Assembly (NCBI RefSeq): GCF_014207565.1
Contig: NZ_JACHGJ010000001.1
Location: forward strand, 558,001 to 622,000
Direction of reading: 5' to 3'
Source of the DNA: Spirochaeta isovalerica
GTDB lineage: Bacteria; Spirochaetota; Spirochaetia; DSM-2461
Length of the DNA stretch: 64,000 nucleotides
Shown: positions 23,225 to 33,909 of the stretch, in pieces
Layout: each line of letters opens with the position of its first letter
How positions within the stretch are numbered: the first letter of the stretch is position 1
Notes under the pieces: model-generated
Told to the model about the DNA's origin: nothing
The model's database searches: none
Seen by the model: the letters and a program-made list of their open reading frames with translations, nothing else
Position numbers and translations under genes: made by a program

Positions 23225-24541
23225 ATGAACAATTCCGGAAATCTTAAAAAGGTGCATTCGATGCTCGACCGAAATAATAAAATATCGGTCAAAGTTTCGA
23301 ATCTTGAAAAAAACACATTTAAGAACATGGACCAATTAATACTCTACACTCTTCAATTCTACAAGATGGAAGTCTGGTTTGACTATTTCAGTCTTTTGAC
23401 CAGGGGCCTTCTTCATTTTGCGATGGACAGTTGCAAGCTTGAACAGTGTAATATACGATTTGTCAAAAAAGAACGTTCTTTCGGAATCCAGATTTTCTCC
23501 GATGTTCTTAAAAACATAATCAATAAACGAGAGTTTATAGAATTTATTAACGATCTCTACGATGAAATGCCCAAACAGGAATATTATTCGGATATACAGT
23601 TCCTGAAAAAACTTTTTGAAATCAAGCAGATTGAGGCAGATAACATTACTTACTCAGCCGAAAAGCTTGAGTTGGATATCCCTGACTGTAAACTTTCCGA
23701 AGAAAACTGGAATGAAATCCGCGAAGCTGTCATCGATTCCATTGAAGAACTGCCGCCATTAAAAGAAAACCTCCTCAAACTTGAAGAGATGCTTCATTCC
23801 GGATCTTTTGACATGAACGCAATCGCCCGTCAGGTTGGAACCGATCCGGCTTTGACGATGGATATTCTGAAAATCGTTAATTCCGGTGCTTATATGCTGA
23901 GTACCAGAATAGAAGACATACAATCGGCCCTCAAATACCTGGGTCTGAGAGAATTGTACAATCTCCTGATTACCCTTGCTATAAGAAACGTGTTGTCCGA
24001 TACTGACAGGAATCTGGACGATTTCTGGTTTAATTCCTATAAAAGCGCCTTCTATGCATGTCATATAGCCCATGGACTGGATGTGAAAATTGCCCATACG
24101 GACAGTATCTACACAGCCGCGCTGCTTCATGATATCGGGAAATTCCCCATAACAATGATCTTTGAAAATGAAAATGAAGATCTGATTCAGTACTGTTCCC
24201 GCTATAAGGTTTTTCTGAGCGACATTGAAGACGCTTTATCTGGAATCAGACATTGCGAGACCGGATATCTGATGGCTGAAAAATGGAATCTTCCCGATTC
24301 GCTCAAGTTCGTCATGCGCTTTCATCATGAACCGGATGCAGCTCCTGAAGCTATTAGGAACCTCAACGATGTGGTGTATCTCGCCGATACACTTGTCAGC
24401 CTGGAAAATATGGAGCTTCTTACGGAAGATGTAAATCAGTCTGTTTTAAAACGGCACCGTATATCCTCGACAGAAGATTTTATTGAAAGATTTTCCCACC
24501 TGAAAGATCTTTTCGAAAATGCCAAAGAGTCAACTTTTTAA
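23225..24541 (+). CDS. HDOD-domain signalling protein
   Basis: This is a 438-residue cytoplasmic protein. The first 165 residues are not recognised. Residues about 175-375 form an HDOD domain, an HD-like output module seen in bacterial regulators, starting with ELPPLKENLLKLEEML and containing IARQVGTDPALTMDILKIVNS. An HD pair survives at H302-D303 in LLHDIGKF, but the full metal-ligand set of active HD-GYP phosphodiesterases is not seen. GAGG precedes the ATG. Its 3' end overlaps the convergent amidohydrolase by 12 nt. Confidence 0.85.
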   Translation: MNNSGNLKKVHSMLDRNNKISVKVSNLEKNTFKNMDQLILYTLQFYKMEVWFDYFSLLTRGLLHFAMDSCKLEQCNIRFVKKERSFGIQIFSDVLKNIINKREFIEFINDLYDEMPKQEYYSDIQFLKKLFEIKQIEADNITYSAEKLELDIPDCKLSEENWNEIREAVIDSIEELPPLKENLLKLEEMLHSGSFDMNAIARQVGTDPALTMDILKIVNSGAYMLSTRIEDIQSALKYLGLRELYNLLITLAIRNVLSDTDRNLDDFWFNSYKSAFYACHIAHGLDVKIAHTDSIYTAALLHDIGKFPITMIFENENEDLIQYCSRYKVFLSDIEDALSGIRHCETGYLMAEKWNLPDSLKFVMRFHHEPDAAPEAIRNLNDVVYLADTLVSLENMELLTEDVNQSVLKRHRISSTEDFIERFSHLKDLFENAKESTF

Positions 24542-25801
24542 TAAAATTTCAGCTCTTCTATGAGCCATTTCGACAACAGTCTCTTCGCCTCTTATCATTC
24601 GGTCTTTCATAAGGATCTCTCCTTGAAGGATCATATGGAGAATATCATGGCCAGATGCGGAATATATTAAATTGGATTTGATATTTGTCGCGGGTGTCAT
24701 GGAAAGAGATTTCCTGTTAATGATTATAAAGTCGGCATCTGAACCGGTTTCGATCTTACCGGAGCCCGTTTCGAATATTTGCGATACGACCGGCCCAGAA
24801 CTCAGGGAGAATGCTTCATCGGCAGACATGAGTGTGGGATCGCCGGAATGATGCTTTTGAAGCAGTGAGGCGATTTTCATCTCCTCCAGCAGATCCAGAT
24901 TGTTGTTGGATGCCGCGCCGTCTGTTCCCAGGACCACAGGAACTCCTTTGTCCTTCAGTTTTGAATAGGGAAAAACCCTGCCTGCCGCCAGTTTCATATT
25001 GGAAACGGGATTATGGACAGCAATAACCCCATGTCCGCTGAGAATGTCAATATCGCTTTCATCCAACCATAGACAGTGCGCAGCGAAGACTTTGTTGTCA
25101 CGGAAAAAATCAAGTTTTTCCAGATACTCTACTGGACTCTGACCCTGATTTTTTTGTCGGCAGTTCTCAATTTCCTGTTCTGTTTCACAGAGATGTATAT
25201 GAAGAGGCAGGTTATTTCTCCTCGCATACTCCCCCGCCCATTTCAGGGAATATTCAGAATTGGCGTAAACAGAATGAAGCGCCACACCACCTTTTACGTT
25301 CTGCGTCCAGGAGGTGTTCTCAAAAAAAAGAGAACAGTCAGTAATTTGCTTTTTTGCCAGCTCAACATCCATTCCGTCTATAAGGGGAAAATGAATACGT
25401 GCTTTAAGGGGAAAATCAATCAGAGCCTTAACCATGGAACGGGGATTCATATACATTTCATTGAAAAAGCCTGTGCCGTTTTTAATCATCTCTACCAGAG
25501 CTAACCGGTTGCCCCAGTAATAATCCTCTTCCGTAAGGCGGGCTTCAGCAGGCCAGATCTTTGTATTGAGCCATTCATCGAGAACCATATCATCCCCGTA
25601 GCCTCTTAAGAGAACCATGGGAGAATGGGTATGACCGTTGTGCAGCATGGGGAAAATATAGTTATCATCTCCCTCAAGAACTGCAATCCCCTGCAGATCA
25701 GACTCGGAGACGGTATCGGAGATACGATCTATTTTCCCTTTGGAAACAAAAATGTTAACAATCTTGCCTTCATGACTTACATTCCTGATTAAAAGGTCCA
25801 T
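24530..25801 (-). CDS. Amidohydrolase, MTA/SAH deaminase-like
   Basis: This 423-residue metal-dependent deaminase belongs to the ATZ/TRZ-like group that includes 5-methylthioadenosine/S-adenosylhomocysteine deaminase. The metal and catalytic boxes are visible: HNGHTHSPMVLLRG, HIHLCETEQEIE, AAHCLWL and LGTDGAASNNNLDLLEE. Purine-type deamination is most likely, but guanine, cytosine or triazine relatives share these motifs. It starts 3 nt after the chemoreceptor gene, so the two are co-transcribed. A related enzyme is encoded at 45156-46451. Confidence 0.85.
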   Translation of the reverse strand: MDLLIRNVSHEGKIVNIFVSKGKIDRISDTVSESDLQGIAVLEGDDNYIFPMLHNGHTHSPMVLLRGYGDDMVLDEWLNTKIWPAEARLTEEDYYWGNRLALVEMIKNGTGFFNEMYMNPRSMVKALIDFPLKARIHFPLIDGMDVELAKKQITDCSLFFENTSWTQNVKGGVALHSVYANSEYSLKWAGEYARRNNLPLHIHLCETEQEIENCRQKNQGQSPVEYLEKLDFFRDNKVFAAHCLWLDESDIDILSGHGVIAVHNPVSNMKLAAGRVFPYSKLKDKGVPVVLGTDGAASNNNLDLLEEMKIASLLQKHHSGDPTLMSADEAFSLSSGPVVSQIFETGSGKIETGSDADFIIINRKSLSMTPATNIKSNLIYSASGHDILHMILQGEILMKDRMIRGEETVVEMAHRRAEILLKS

Positions 25802-25804
25802 AGA

Positions 25805-27667
25805 TTATTCCGGAACGGCATCGGTTTTAAATTTGTTGATCTCTTCTCTTATTTCATCAGTAACTCTGCCGACACGATCGGAAATTTCCTTCAATCCTGT
25901 TACAGCTTCCGTTACTTCATTAAAGCCGACATTGACTTCAGTAATGGCGCTGGTGACCATGCCGGAGATTTCCGAAACCTGTCCCATTAAAGATGTCACC
26001 GATTCCGCAGAACCCTTGACTATCTGGGATTTGTCTTTTACCCGACTGGAGATATCACTCAATCCCGACATAGCCTGAAGGATCTGAGTTCCTCCGGCAT
26101 TGAGTTCCGACGTGCTTGCCGAAACAGTCAGAAGGGCTTCGGATACGCTCTTGATCTCATCATTGATTTTCAGGAATGCCTCTTTCGTGCTCCGCCCTGA
26201 ATCGGAAGCCCCTTCGATCCGGGAAATGATTTCCTTCAGATTTCTGGTGATCTCCTTTGTATTGCCCGCAGAAGCTTCGGCCAGTTTTCGGATTTCATCT
26301 GCTACTACGGCAAAGCCCCGCCCCTGATCACCCGCATGGGCCGCTTCGATGGCGGCATTCATAGCCAGGAGATTCGTTTGAGCCGAAATACTCTGAATAA
26401 TCGAAGCCATGCTGTTAATTTCATTGACCGAAGAATTTATCTCCTCGATCATTGTTGTCGTATCTGTTAACTTTTTGTCACCGTCATCCGCCGTTTCCAC
26501 CAGAGCTTTAATTATTTCCCTGTTTTTTTCAGTCAGTTTGGACACATTTTCGATTGAGGCGATCATCTCTGTAATGGATGCTGTCGATTCTTCCACCATG
26601 ACAGTCTGTTCAGATATATCATCGCTTAATTCATTGGAGAAACTTGATATTTCCAGAGCCTCCCTTGTCGAGTTCGAAATATTACTGTCCAGAGAGGTCA
26701 TCTGGTTACTGATGGAATTGATATTGGCTGAGATCTGAACAGCTGCGGCTGAGGTTTCCGCTGCCGTGGCGATCAGCTCTTCTTTGACATCTCTATTGCT
26801 TTCCGAATAAGTTTTCATCTGTGTAAGGGATTTTCTCAACCCGGACTGAAAGGTGTTCATTTCCGAACTCAATTCACCGATTTCATCCTTTGAAACAGCG
26901 ACAATATCCATCGTCAGGTCACCGGAGGCCATGACTGAAAGACTACTGCCGATAACCTGCACAGACCTGGCTATCCGTCCCGCAATGAAAGTCGAGACTA
27001 TGAAGGATAGAATGATAATAATGATAATCAGCGCTACAGTGATTATTGACCCAAGCTGCCTGAAATAGTTGATCTGCTTGTTTATAATTTCATACTGTTC
27101 CTTGATCGTTGTTTCAGAACCTTCCAGAGCGCTCTGAAGAGCCATTAACTGTGATCGCATTTTATATGTGCTGTAAGCCAGCTTATTATATCCACTAAAA
27201 GTCCTGGCCAGATCAGAATAAACATCATCTAGAGAGTATTTAGGGTCATATCCGTAAACGTCGACGACATCGAGGATGAGAGAATCGGCAGCAGCAATAA
27301 GTTTATTCTGCGAAGTTACCTGAAGCTCGTTAAGACTGAGGATCCGGGATATGGCTTCTCTGATGTCTCCGCTCATGCGGGAGAGCAGCTCAATATTTTC
27401 GACGTCCTCAAGAACCTTTTCCTTTTCAGCAATTGCTACTTTTACAACGTCAAGCTGCGTCGTAACCAGAACCCCGTCATATAGGAATTTTGAGATTTCG
27501 ATGTGCTCAAGCATAATCCTGTCTTTAAGCTCAAGCAGAAATGCTTTTTCTTCTTCTGTCTTTTTCACCATTTGCTGAAAGGCATAGTTGACCACAAATG
27601 CCACCATCATACCGATTATTAAAGAGATAATGAGTATTTGTAATTTACTCCTGATTTTCATATACAA
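25805..27667 (-). CDS. Methyl-accepting chemotaxis protein
   Basis: This 620-residue chemoreceptor has a membrane segment at about 8-28, an external ligand domain of about 180 residues, a second segment around 207-230, a HAMP linker, and the conserved signalling tip with [20 protein letters not shown] and EIRKLAE. The ligand domain is mostly helical and looks like a four-helix bundle, but no ligand can be predicted. It is followed after 3 nt by the deaminase gene. Confidence 0.95.
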   Translation of the reverse strand: MYMKIRSKLQILIISLIIGMMVAFVVNYAFQQMVKKTEEEKAFLLELKDRIMLEHIEISKFLYDGVLVTTQLDVVKVAIAEKEKVLEDVENIELLSRMSGDIREAISRILSLNELQVTSQNKLIAAADSLILDVVDVYGYDPKYSLDDVYSDLARTFSGYNKLAYSTYKMRSQLMALQSALEGSETTIKEQYEIINKQINYFRQLGSIITVALIIIIIILSFIVSTFIAGRIARSVQVIGSSLSVMASGDLTMDIVAVSKDEIGELSSEMNTFQSGLRKSLTQMKTYSESNRDVKEELIATAAETSAAAVQISANINSISNQMTSLDSNISNSTREALEISSFSNELSDDISEQTVMVEESTASITEMIASIENVSKLTEKNREIIKALVETADDGDKKLTDTTTMIEEINSSVNEINSMASIIQSISAQTNLLAMNAAIEAAHAGDQGRGFAVVADEIRKLAEASAGNTKEITRNLKEIISRIEGASDSGRSTKEAFLKINDEIKSVSEALLTVSASTSELNAGGTQILQAMSGLSDISSRVKDKSQIVKGSAESVTSLMGQVSEISGMVTSAITEVNVGFNEVTEAVTGLKEISDRVGRVTDEIREEINKFKTDAVPE

Positions 27668-27799
27668 TCCTTTTTTAATTGCCCTTCCGGTTCGGAAACA
27701 GATATATCACAATTTCTCAATAAAATGCTGAGCTTGTATTTCTGATTTCTAAAAGTAACCGGAATCTTATGATATCATTAAAAAAGATGAGGATAAAGT

Positions 27800-27824
27800 T
27801 AAAAAAAGAGTCCCGAAGGACCCT
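27800..27824 (-). terminator. Terminator of the efflux operon
   Basis: On the minus strand AGGGTCC pairs with GGACTCT around a TTCG tetraloop and is followed by seven T. It lies 8 nt past the TolC-like stop codon. Confidence 0.9.
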
Positions 27825-27831
27825 TTGGCAA

Positions 27832-29133
27832 TTATAGATAGGCTTTCAGGGACAGCCAGGCCAGATATTCATCGGCTAGAGCTTTGAACAAAGCATTTTC
27901 GCTGACCTGCAGGGAAATGCGGCTCTCTTCCAGGTCCATTTCGGAGATATCTCCTCTCTTGAAGAGGAGTTCCGCTTCCGAAAGGAGAATCTCAGCCTGT
28001 TCGTATTCAATATTTGCTATATCCCTGTTAATAGCAGTGCTTTCTATGGTATCGATGATCTGGCTGAAGTTCAATTCGGCTTCATACCGGCTCTGCAGCT
28101 CTTTTTGCGAAGCGATTTCATACTCATACCGACTGATCTCTTTTTCCGTCGCCTGTATATTATCGAGAGAAAGGGAAAAGGAAAGCGTTGCGGCAAAGCC
28201 TTTGTAGCCTGTATCATCAAAGCTCAATGACGCGCCGGCTGTTAAATCCGGTTCATAGGCCCATGTATTTTTTAAAGCTGCTGCGGCACTCTCTTTACTG
28301 AGTACGGCCAGTTTTAGCTGGCTGCTTTTAAGAAAATCCCCCTCTTCTCTATTGAGCCGGGACTGAAGACCATCTACTGCGGACTCCAGTTTATCAACGG
28401 TGAGAGAAGAGATTGATACATCTCCCTTTGAGGCTCCCAGAGCCGAATACAGATTGCTTTCAGCTGATCTGAACTGATTTTCCTTTTCTGAAAGCGTGAC
28501 TCTGGCCTGAGACCAGTTGACCATTGAATCCTGAAGCTCATCGAAAGTGATTTCTCCCAGATCGAACCGGACCTTATCATCAAGATAGGAGGCGCCGGAC
28601 AGCTCTGTCTGCCGTTTCTGTGTGTCGTACTCCCGCGATGCCGACATCCAATTCAGGGCAGCATTCAAAGCGCTGCTTTCAGAGTTCAGCCTTGCCGCTT
28701 CAGCTGAAACAAGGGCGCTGCTGTAGGAATTGAGGGACTGCTCCCGCGAGTCCGAATGAGAGAGAGGTTTCAGATTAATTGCTGCAGAACCATCTCCATC
28801 CTGATTGATTGATCCGGACAGACTCACCTGTTCTGTGACCGGTATTTCAATGTCCGCTTTGATGCCCCAGGTGCTGATGCCTCCGGCTTCTCCCGAAGAC
28901 TGAGCCGAATCGTTATAGGATCCGGTGGCACCGATTGTTGTTTTTTCCAGCAGCAGGATACTCTGTCTGTTATTCTCAGCGCGAAGCAGAGCGGCCTGTC
29001 CGCTTTTATACTCCAGGTTGTTTTCAGCACCGAAAGCAGCGATCTCATCAAGAGTTGATAGTAAAGTTTCGCCGCTCAAATCAGCTGAAATCAGAATGAA
29101 AAGTAGTAAAATAAGGGATTTGTATTTTTTCAT
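27832..29133 (-). CDS. TolC-family outer membrane efflux protein
   Basis: This 433-residue protein has a signal peptide (MKKYKSLILLLFILISADLSG) and the long amphipathic helices of TolC-type channels. It has two internally similar halves with the features LGEITFDELQDSMVNWSQA and KRGDISEMDLEESRISLQVSE. The barrel would span the outer membrane and the helices the periplasm. It is the last gene of an adaptor-ATPase-permease-permease-TolC operon, so it probably forms the exit duct of that pump. GAGG precedes the ATG. Confidence 0.85.
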   Translation of the reverse strand: MKKYKSLILLLFILISADLSGETLLSTLDEIAAFGAENNLEYKSGQAALLRAENNRQSILLLEKTTIGATGSYNDSAQSSGEAGGISTWGIKADIEIPVTEQVSLSGSINQDGDGSAAINLKPLSHSDSREQSLNSYSSALVSAEAARLNSESSALNAALNWMSASREYDTQKRQTELSGASYLDDKVRFDLGEITFDELQDSMVNWSQARVTLSEKENQFRSAESNLYSALGASKGDVSISSLTVDKLESAVDGLQSRLNREEGDFLKSSQLKLAVLSKESAAAALKNTWAYEPDLTAGASLSFDDTGYKGFAATLSFSLSLDNIQATEKEISRYEYEIASQKELQSRYEAELNFSQIIDTIESTAINRDIANIEYEQAEILLSEAELLFKRGDISEMDLEESRISLQVSENALFKALADEYLAWLSLKAYL

Positions 29134-29134
29134 A

Positions 29135-30445
29135 TCAGACCTCCCTCAGCGTTTCAGCTATATTGCCTTTTACGGCGGAAAAAGCCGGAAGAAGCCCGAG
29201 CAGGCCGCCGCATCCGATTGCCAGAGCAAAGCCGCTGACAAGAGGCAGAAACTTAACCCCCGCTGCCGAACTGAAATCAGATGAAAGCTCGCCGAGCAAT
29301 GGGGAGAGCGTTCCGAGAACGGGTTTGCCGATGGCCAGAGCCAGCAAAACACCGATTACAGCTCCCAGGAGACTCAGCATCATTGACCAGGACCAGAATT
29401 CTCTGATAACTCTTACCTGAGATGCGCCGAGAGATCTTTCAAGAGCGATTTCCCGTCTTCTGCCAAGAGATTCAACAACCATAATGCTGAAGATTCCAAG
29501 AGAACTGGTCAGGAGTAAAACTATGCCGAGAATATTCACCGATACCGTAAAAATCGATACGGCCTGGCGCAATTCCTCCATATAAGTTGATTCTCCGTTC
29601 AGACTGCCTTCCCAGGAGACCAGACTGACATCGTAACCGTAATTATTTTCTATGATTGAAGCTATTTCCGCCTGCACTTTTTCAACCGACGTCGATGTGC
29701 TCTTTACAACAAATTGTCCGGACATGAAGTCGAGCATTCGGGAAGCGAAATCAGAGTTAGGCATCATGGCGGTCACAGGAAAAATGACATCGGCGATACC
29801 GTAGGACCGTCTGGCCACTTCCTGCGGATCGGCAAAAACTCCTGCAACGGAATACTGGGTAATAAGATCCCTGGAGCCGCTTCCTCCCGGACCGCGCATG
29901 AACTGCATTCCCGGAGGCGCAATTCTTTTGCCGATGGCGTTTTCCGCCTTGCCGAAAAGCATAAGTGCGGTAGTTTCACTGATCCAGACTTTTTTCAATC
30001 CAGAAGCATAAACCTCCTCTGTCATAGGTGCACCGGCGATGATTTCCAGACCGAACACATCAAAGTAGGACGGGTCTGTTCCAACTGAACTTCTCAACTG
30101 CCATGTTTTACCTTCAACAGTAATCTCATCAACAGGAACACCCATTACGATAGCCGCAACGGTAATCGTCATACCTTCAGAAACTAGAGTTTCAAATACT
30201 TTCTGATCGAACTGCCCGGGCCTCTCCTGTTCGAGAGAGCCATCAGTAGCCCACTCGCCGTTCGCTCCGTATAAAATAACACCGCTTTCGTTCATTTTTG
30301 CCAGGACTTCGCTTTGAAGAACCGACCCGGCGCTGAAGGAGATGATTAGTATACCCGTACCCAATGCAACTGCCGCTATTGTCATAAGTATTTTGACCGG
30401 ATTTTTAACCCAGTGTCTTATTAGCATCGTTATAAATTTTTTCAT
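29135..30445 (-). CDS. MacB/FtsX-type ABC transporter permease (2)
   Basis: This 436-residue membrane subunit has the MacB layout: one N-terminal membrane helix (about 17-40), a large external domain (about 45-290), and three C-terminal helices flanking ERSLGASQVRVIREF. Such permeases do not move substrates across the inner membrane but drive a periplasmic pump by mechanical coupling. The external domain contains a flexible PPGMQFMRGPGGSGS segment. It lies between the first permease and the TolC-like gene. Confidence 0.9.
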   Translation of the reverse strand: MKKFITMLIRHWVKNPVKILMTIAAVALGTGILIISFSAGSVLQSEVLAKMNESGVILYGANGEWATDGSLEQERPGQFDQKVFETLVSEGMTITVAAIVMGVPVDEITVEGKTWQLRSSVGTDPSYFDVFGLEIIAGAPMTEEVYASGLKKVWISETTALMLFGKAENAIGKRIAPPGMQFMRGPGGSGSRDLITQYSVAGVFADPQEVARRSYGIADVIFPVTAMMPNSDFASRMLDFMSGQFVVKSTSTSVEKVQAEIASIIENNYGYDVSLVSWEGSLNGESTYMEELRQAVSIFTVSVNILGIVLLLTSSLGIFSIMVVESLGRRREIALERSLGASQVRVIREFWSWSMMLSLLGAVIGVLLALAIGKPVLGTLSPLLGELSSDFSSAAGVKFLPLVSGFALAIGCGGLLGLLPAFSAVKGNIAETLREV

Positions 30446-30459
30446 TCAATTTCTCCTGA

Positions 30460-31851
30460 TCAACCGGCCTGTCTCATGGCTTCTGCAGCTTCAATACCGG
30501 AATTCTGAAAAGAGGGAATAACAGAGAAGGCGAAAGTTAGGATGGAGGACAGAAGGACTCCCGCCAGAATAAATAACCAGCTACCGCCCTCCAATCCCAT
30601 AGCCTTTTCCATAGCTCCCGATAGAGGAAAGGCAATAATCGTTCCCAGAACCGCACCCATCAGCGTGACAGCTGCAGCTTCAGTGGCGAATAATTTGAGA
30701 ATACTCCTATTGGAGGCTCCAAGTGCTTTCAGTATGCCCACGTGCTTTTTCATACGGAGCGTCCGGCTCATCAGAATATGGGAAATATTGACCGATGCGA
30801 TAAACAATCCCGCCAGGCTCAGGAAAAGGATCAGGTAACTGATACCTCTGTTTCTGTTGATCAGCTTTTCCGCTTCTTCGCGGGGATTGGAAATCACGGT
30901 CTGTCCTTCGCCGAACTCCGATGCGAACCAGGCGGATAGAAGTTCAGCCGCGCTATCCAGGTCTTCCGGATCCGTCACAGTGAAACGAAGCTGTTTATTG
31001 CCACCGGGTCTGAATCTATCCATGGCTCCGCTGGAACCGGCCTGTTTGTCGAGAGAGAAGTACGACTCATCATATGACGTGCCGGTTTCTTCAAGAATTC
31101 CCGCAATAATGTAATAGCTCCGCATGGACAGTATTTTCTTTCCGATCAGGTTTTCCAGTGGTTCCCCGGCCCTATTTATCATTTCGGCGGCGTCGACGCC
31201 CAGAACTACGTAATCTGAAGTTCCATTCATATCGCTTGATGTAAAGAGACTGCCGAATTGGGTCTCAAGTTTCCATGCGCTGAAAAACTGCGGAGTCACT
31301 TCATACCCGTACAGTTCTTCCACTTCCGGTATTATGATGGAACTGTCAGAGGCGGCTTCCTGAAGCATCTCTGTCATATTTCCACGAAAATCATCCCCCT
31401 CCTGAGGCTGGGGAGCCCCCTCGCCTTCCGTTCCTCCGCCCATGGGAGGTTCTCCTCCTTCGGGACGATTGGCTTCCATCTGCTGCATCTCATTCATAAA
31501 CTGCCCGTTCATGAAACGCATTCTGCTTTTTCCCGACAGGTAGGCAAAAGAGATCTGGGGAACCAGTTCCGCCGCTTCGAGATCATCGTAAGTGAGGATG
31601 ATACTTTCACCGGTAACAGTTTCGATCAGAGGAGTTTCCATATCCTCCGCATTATCCTGAGTGGAGACTATGAGCTCCCGGTATTCGGGAGATTCCAGCA
31701 TCTGCCTGCTGTAGCTGTTCGTATGGAGCAACAGAGATAATCCCGAAGCCGCGGCTCCGACTCCCAGAGCCACAGCGAGAATGAGCAGTCCCGATTCCAG
31801 GATCCGGCCCGTAAACCTTCTTTTTACAATCAACAGGGGTTCGCTCTTCAT
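30460..31851 (-). CDS. MacB/FtsX-type ABC transporter permease (1), Met-rich insert
   Basis: This 463-residue permease has the same layout as its neighbour: a first membrane helix (about 17-41), an external domain, and three C-terminal helices after [16 protein letters not shown]. The external domain has an unusual low-complexity stretch at 111-162 containing eight methionines and runs of Gly, Pro and Glu. The two different permeases presumably form a heterodimer driven by the ATPase encoded just upstream. Its ATG lies 1 nt past the ATPase stop. Confidence 0.9.
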   Translation of the reverse strand: MKSEPLLIVKRRFTGRILESGLLILAVALGVGAAASGLSLLLHTNSYSRQMLESPEYRELIVSTQDNAEDMETPLIETVTGESIILTYDDLEAAELVPQISFAYLSGKSRMRFMNGQFMNEMQQMEANRPEGGEPPMGGGTEGEGAPQPQEGDDFRGNMTEMLQEAASDSSIIIPEVEELYGYEVTPQFFSAWKLETQFGSLFTSSDMNGTSDYVVLGVDAAEMINRAGEPLENLIGKKILSMRSYYIIAGILEETGTSYDESYFSLDKQAGSSGAMDRFRPGGNKQLRFTVTDPEDLDSAAELLSAWFASEFGEGQTVISNPREEAEKLINRNRGISYLILFLSLAGLFIASVNISHILMSRTLRMKKHVGILKALGASNRSILKLFATEAAAVTLMGAVLGTIIAFPLSGAMEKAMGLEGGSWLFILAGVLLSSILTFAFSVIPSFQNSGIEAAEAMRQAG

Positions 31852-31852
31852 A

Positions 31853-32539
31853 TCAAATCCCCTGGGCGATCAGTTCATCGCTGAAAAGAGCGCCGTCTCT
31901 GATTGAAATTTTTCTTCTGGCTCTGTCGCCCTGCTCGGGGTTATGGGTAACCATTACGACGGTTACACCTTTATTGTTGAGTTTTTCCAGCATAACCATA
32001 ATTTCCTCCCCCTTATCCGACGGCAGGTTTCCCGTCGGCTCGTCCGCCAGAATGAGATCCGGATCATTGGAGAGAGAGCGGGCGATGGCTACGCGCTGCT
32101 GCTCCCCGCCGCTCATCATCGTGGGAAGATGATACATCCGGTGTCCGAGCCCCACTTCCTCCAGCAGTTCCTGGGCTCGGGACCTTCTGTTTCTGTAGCT
32201 GATTCCCGCATAAGACATGGGAAGCATAACGTTTTCAAGAGCGCTCAATTCGGGAAAGAGGTTGAAACTCTGAAATATAAATCCGAAATGCTTATTCCTG
32301 ATTCTCGCCTGCTCCTTATCGGGCAGAGAGGTTATATCGTAATCTTCAAGAAGATATTGACCACCCGATACGGAATCAAGAATTCCGAGTATATGCATCA
32401 GCGTTGATTTACCGGAACCGGAAGGTCCCATTATCGCCACATATTCGCCCCTGTTGATTTTCAGATTTACATCTTTGAGGGCATTTACTTTTACCTCTCC
32501 CAAATCATACAATTTGCTGATATTTTTTAATTCAATCAT
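31853..32539 (-). CDS. MacB/LolD-type ABC transporter ATP-binding protein
   Basis: This 228-residue ATPase has Walker [11 protein letters not shown]-loop [18 protein letters not shown], the signature [15 protein letters not shown] and Walker [11 protein letters not shown], followed by the switch histidine in VTHNPE. It belongs to the MacB/LolD group by sequence. It would power the two adjacent permeases from the cytoplasm. GGAGAAATGAAATG is the start context. Confidence 0.95.
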   Translation of the reverse strand: MIELKNISKLYDLGEVKVNALKDVNLKINRGEYVAIMGPSGSGKSTLMHILGILDSVSGGQYLLEDYDITSLPDKEQARIRNKHFGFIFQSFNLFPELSALENVMLPMSYAGISYRNRRSRAQELLEEVGLGHRMYHLPTMMSGGEQQRVAIARSLSNDPDLILADEPTGNLPSDKGEEIMVMLEKLNNKGVTVVMVTHNPEQGDRARRKISIRDGALFSDELIAQGI

Positions 32540-32596
32540 TTCATTTCTCCTGCGACTATGTTCGGATCCTGATGCTTACGCATCCTCCGAAATATC

Positions 32597-33889
32597 TTAA
32601 TTTACTTCAATCACATCCTGATCGATATAATCCTGATAGGAACTGATTATGATCTGATCCCCCGCTTCCAGACCGCTCAGGACTTCGACCTGACTTCCCT
32701 GAATCTCTCCGAAAACAACCGTTGTTTTATAGGCTCGGGAACCATCTATTCTGTAAACGTATTTCTGACTGCCTGTTGTCAGATAGGATCCCCTGGGGAG
32801 AAGAAGAGCATCTTCTGTCGTTCCGAGAGGAATATCTGCCACGGCGGAAGCTCCAGGGGTCAACTCACTGACTCCGACCGGTCTGACCCGGACTGTCACA
32901 GTAGCGGCCAGACCGTCGGAGGACATGGACGCCACCCGGCCGATCTGTTTGATTTCCCCTTCGACGACATTATTACTTATGACCAGTTCAACACTTCCGC
33001 CGACTTCAAGATAGGAACTGTACTGCTCGTATACTTCCAGATCGATGTAGACATCCCTGGTATCAGCTACGGTAAAAAGGGCTGTGTTCTGTTCGATTAG
33101 ACTGCCGGGAACCATAAGATTCTCCTCAAGACTGAGAATATCTCCGGCAATGGGGCTGGTGATGCTGGCATCCTCAATATCCTTCTGTACTCTCTTAAGC
33201 GAAACTTCCAGAGAGGCTATCTGGGCTTCCTGTTTTTTCAGGCTGAGTTCATTGCTTCTCTCCGTTTTCTCTTTTGAGAGCAATAAATCCTCTTTCTGTT
33301 CATATAGGCTCTGCAGGGCGTCCACAGCTTCCTCGTAATCGGAGGCTCTTGAACTTTTAAGCTCCATCAGTTCCTTTTCAGTCTGAACAGCTTCCTCTCC
33401 CTCCGCTATATCCTCTTCAATGCGCTGAAGGCTCAGATCCAGTTCTCTCAGAGTATATTCGCCGGAGAGCTTGATCTCTTCCAGAGCTATCTGCTGCGTT
33501 TCCAGTTCATCCATCAGATCATCGCGCTGTTCCTCGAGATCCGGGACATCCAGAACGGCAAGGATAGTGGATTCGGTGATAGAATCGCCTTCATTTACAT
33601 AAATTTCCTTCGCATAACCTGTTTCCATATTTACTATGGAAACCTGAGTGGGCAGAACCACCGTACCGCTGGCTTCCGTTGAAGTCGTAAAGGAACCTGT
33701 CGTTACTTCTGCAACAGTGTAATCTCCAATCTGTTTTATGCTGCTTTTTGTATTGAGAAATATAGCAACAAGCACAGATGCGACCAGAAGCGCGACGACT
33801 GCTGCTGAAATATAGGCCTTCTTCTTCCTGCTTCCGGAAATAAGGGGCGAAGACTCCTCAACCTGTATGATTTTTCTTAATTCAGCCAT
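32597..33889 (-). CDS. HlyD/MacA-type periplasmic adaptor protein
   Basis: This 430-residue protein has one N-terminal membrane anchor (about 25-46) and the adaptor architecture: a biotinyl-lipoyl-like half, a long coiled-coil hairpin (about 115-215, rich in Glu, Leu and Lys), the other lipoyl half with TSPIAGDILSLEENLMVPGS, a beta-barrel part and a C-terminal membrane-proximal domain. It would bridge the MacB-like permeases to the TolC-like channel. It is the first gene of the operon, with GGGAGG before the ATG. Confidence 0.9.
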   Translation of the reverse strand: MAELRKIIQVEESSPLISGSRKKKAYISAAVVALLVASVLVAIFLNTKSSIKQIGDYTVAEVTTGSFTTSTEASGTVVLPTQVSIVNMETGYAKEIYVNEGDSITESTILAVLDVPDLEEQRDDLMDELETQQIALEEIKLSGEYTLRELDLSLQRIEEDIAEGEEAVQTEKELMELKSSRASDYEEAVDALQSLYEQKEDLLLSKEKTERSNELSLKKQEAQIASLEVSLKRVQKDIEDASITSPIAGDILSLEENLMVPGSLIEQNTALFTVADTRDVYIDLEVYEQYSSYLEVGGSVELVISNNVVEGEIKQIGRVASMSSDGLAATVTVRVRPVGVSELTPGASAVADIPLGTTEDALLLPRGSYLTTGSQKYVYRIDGSRAYKTTVVFGEIQGSQVEVLSGLEAGDQIIISSYQDYIDQDVIEVN

Positions 33890-33909
33890 TTTGACCTCCC
33901 TGTGAACCG

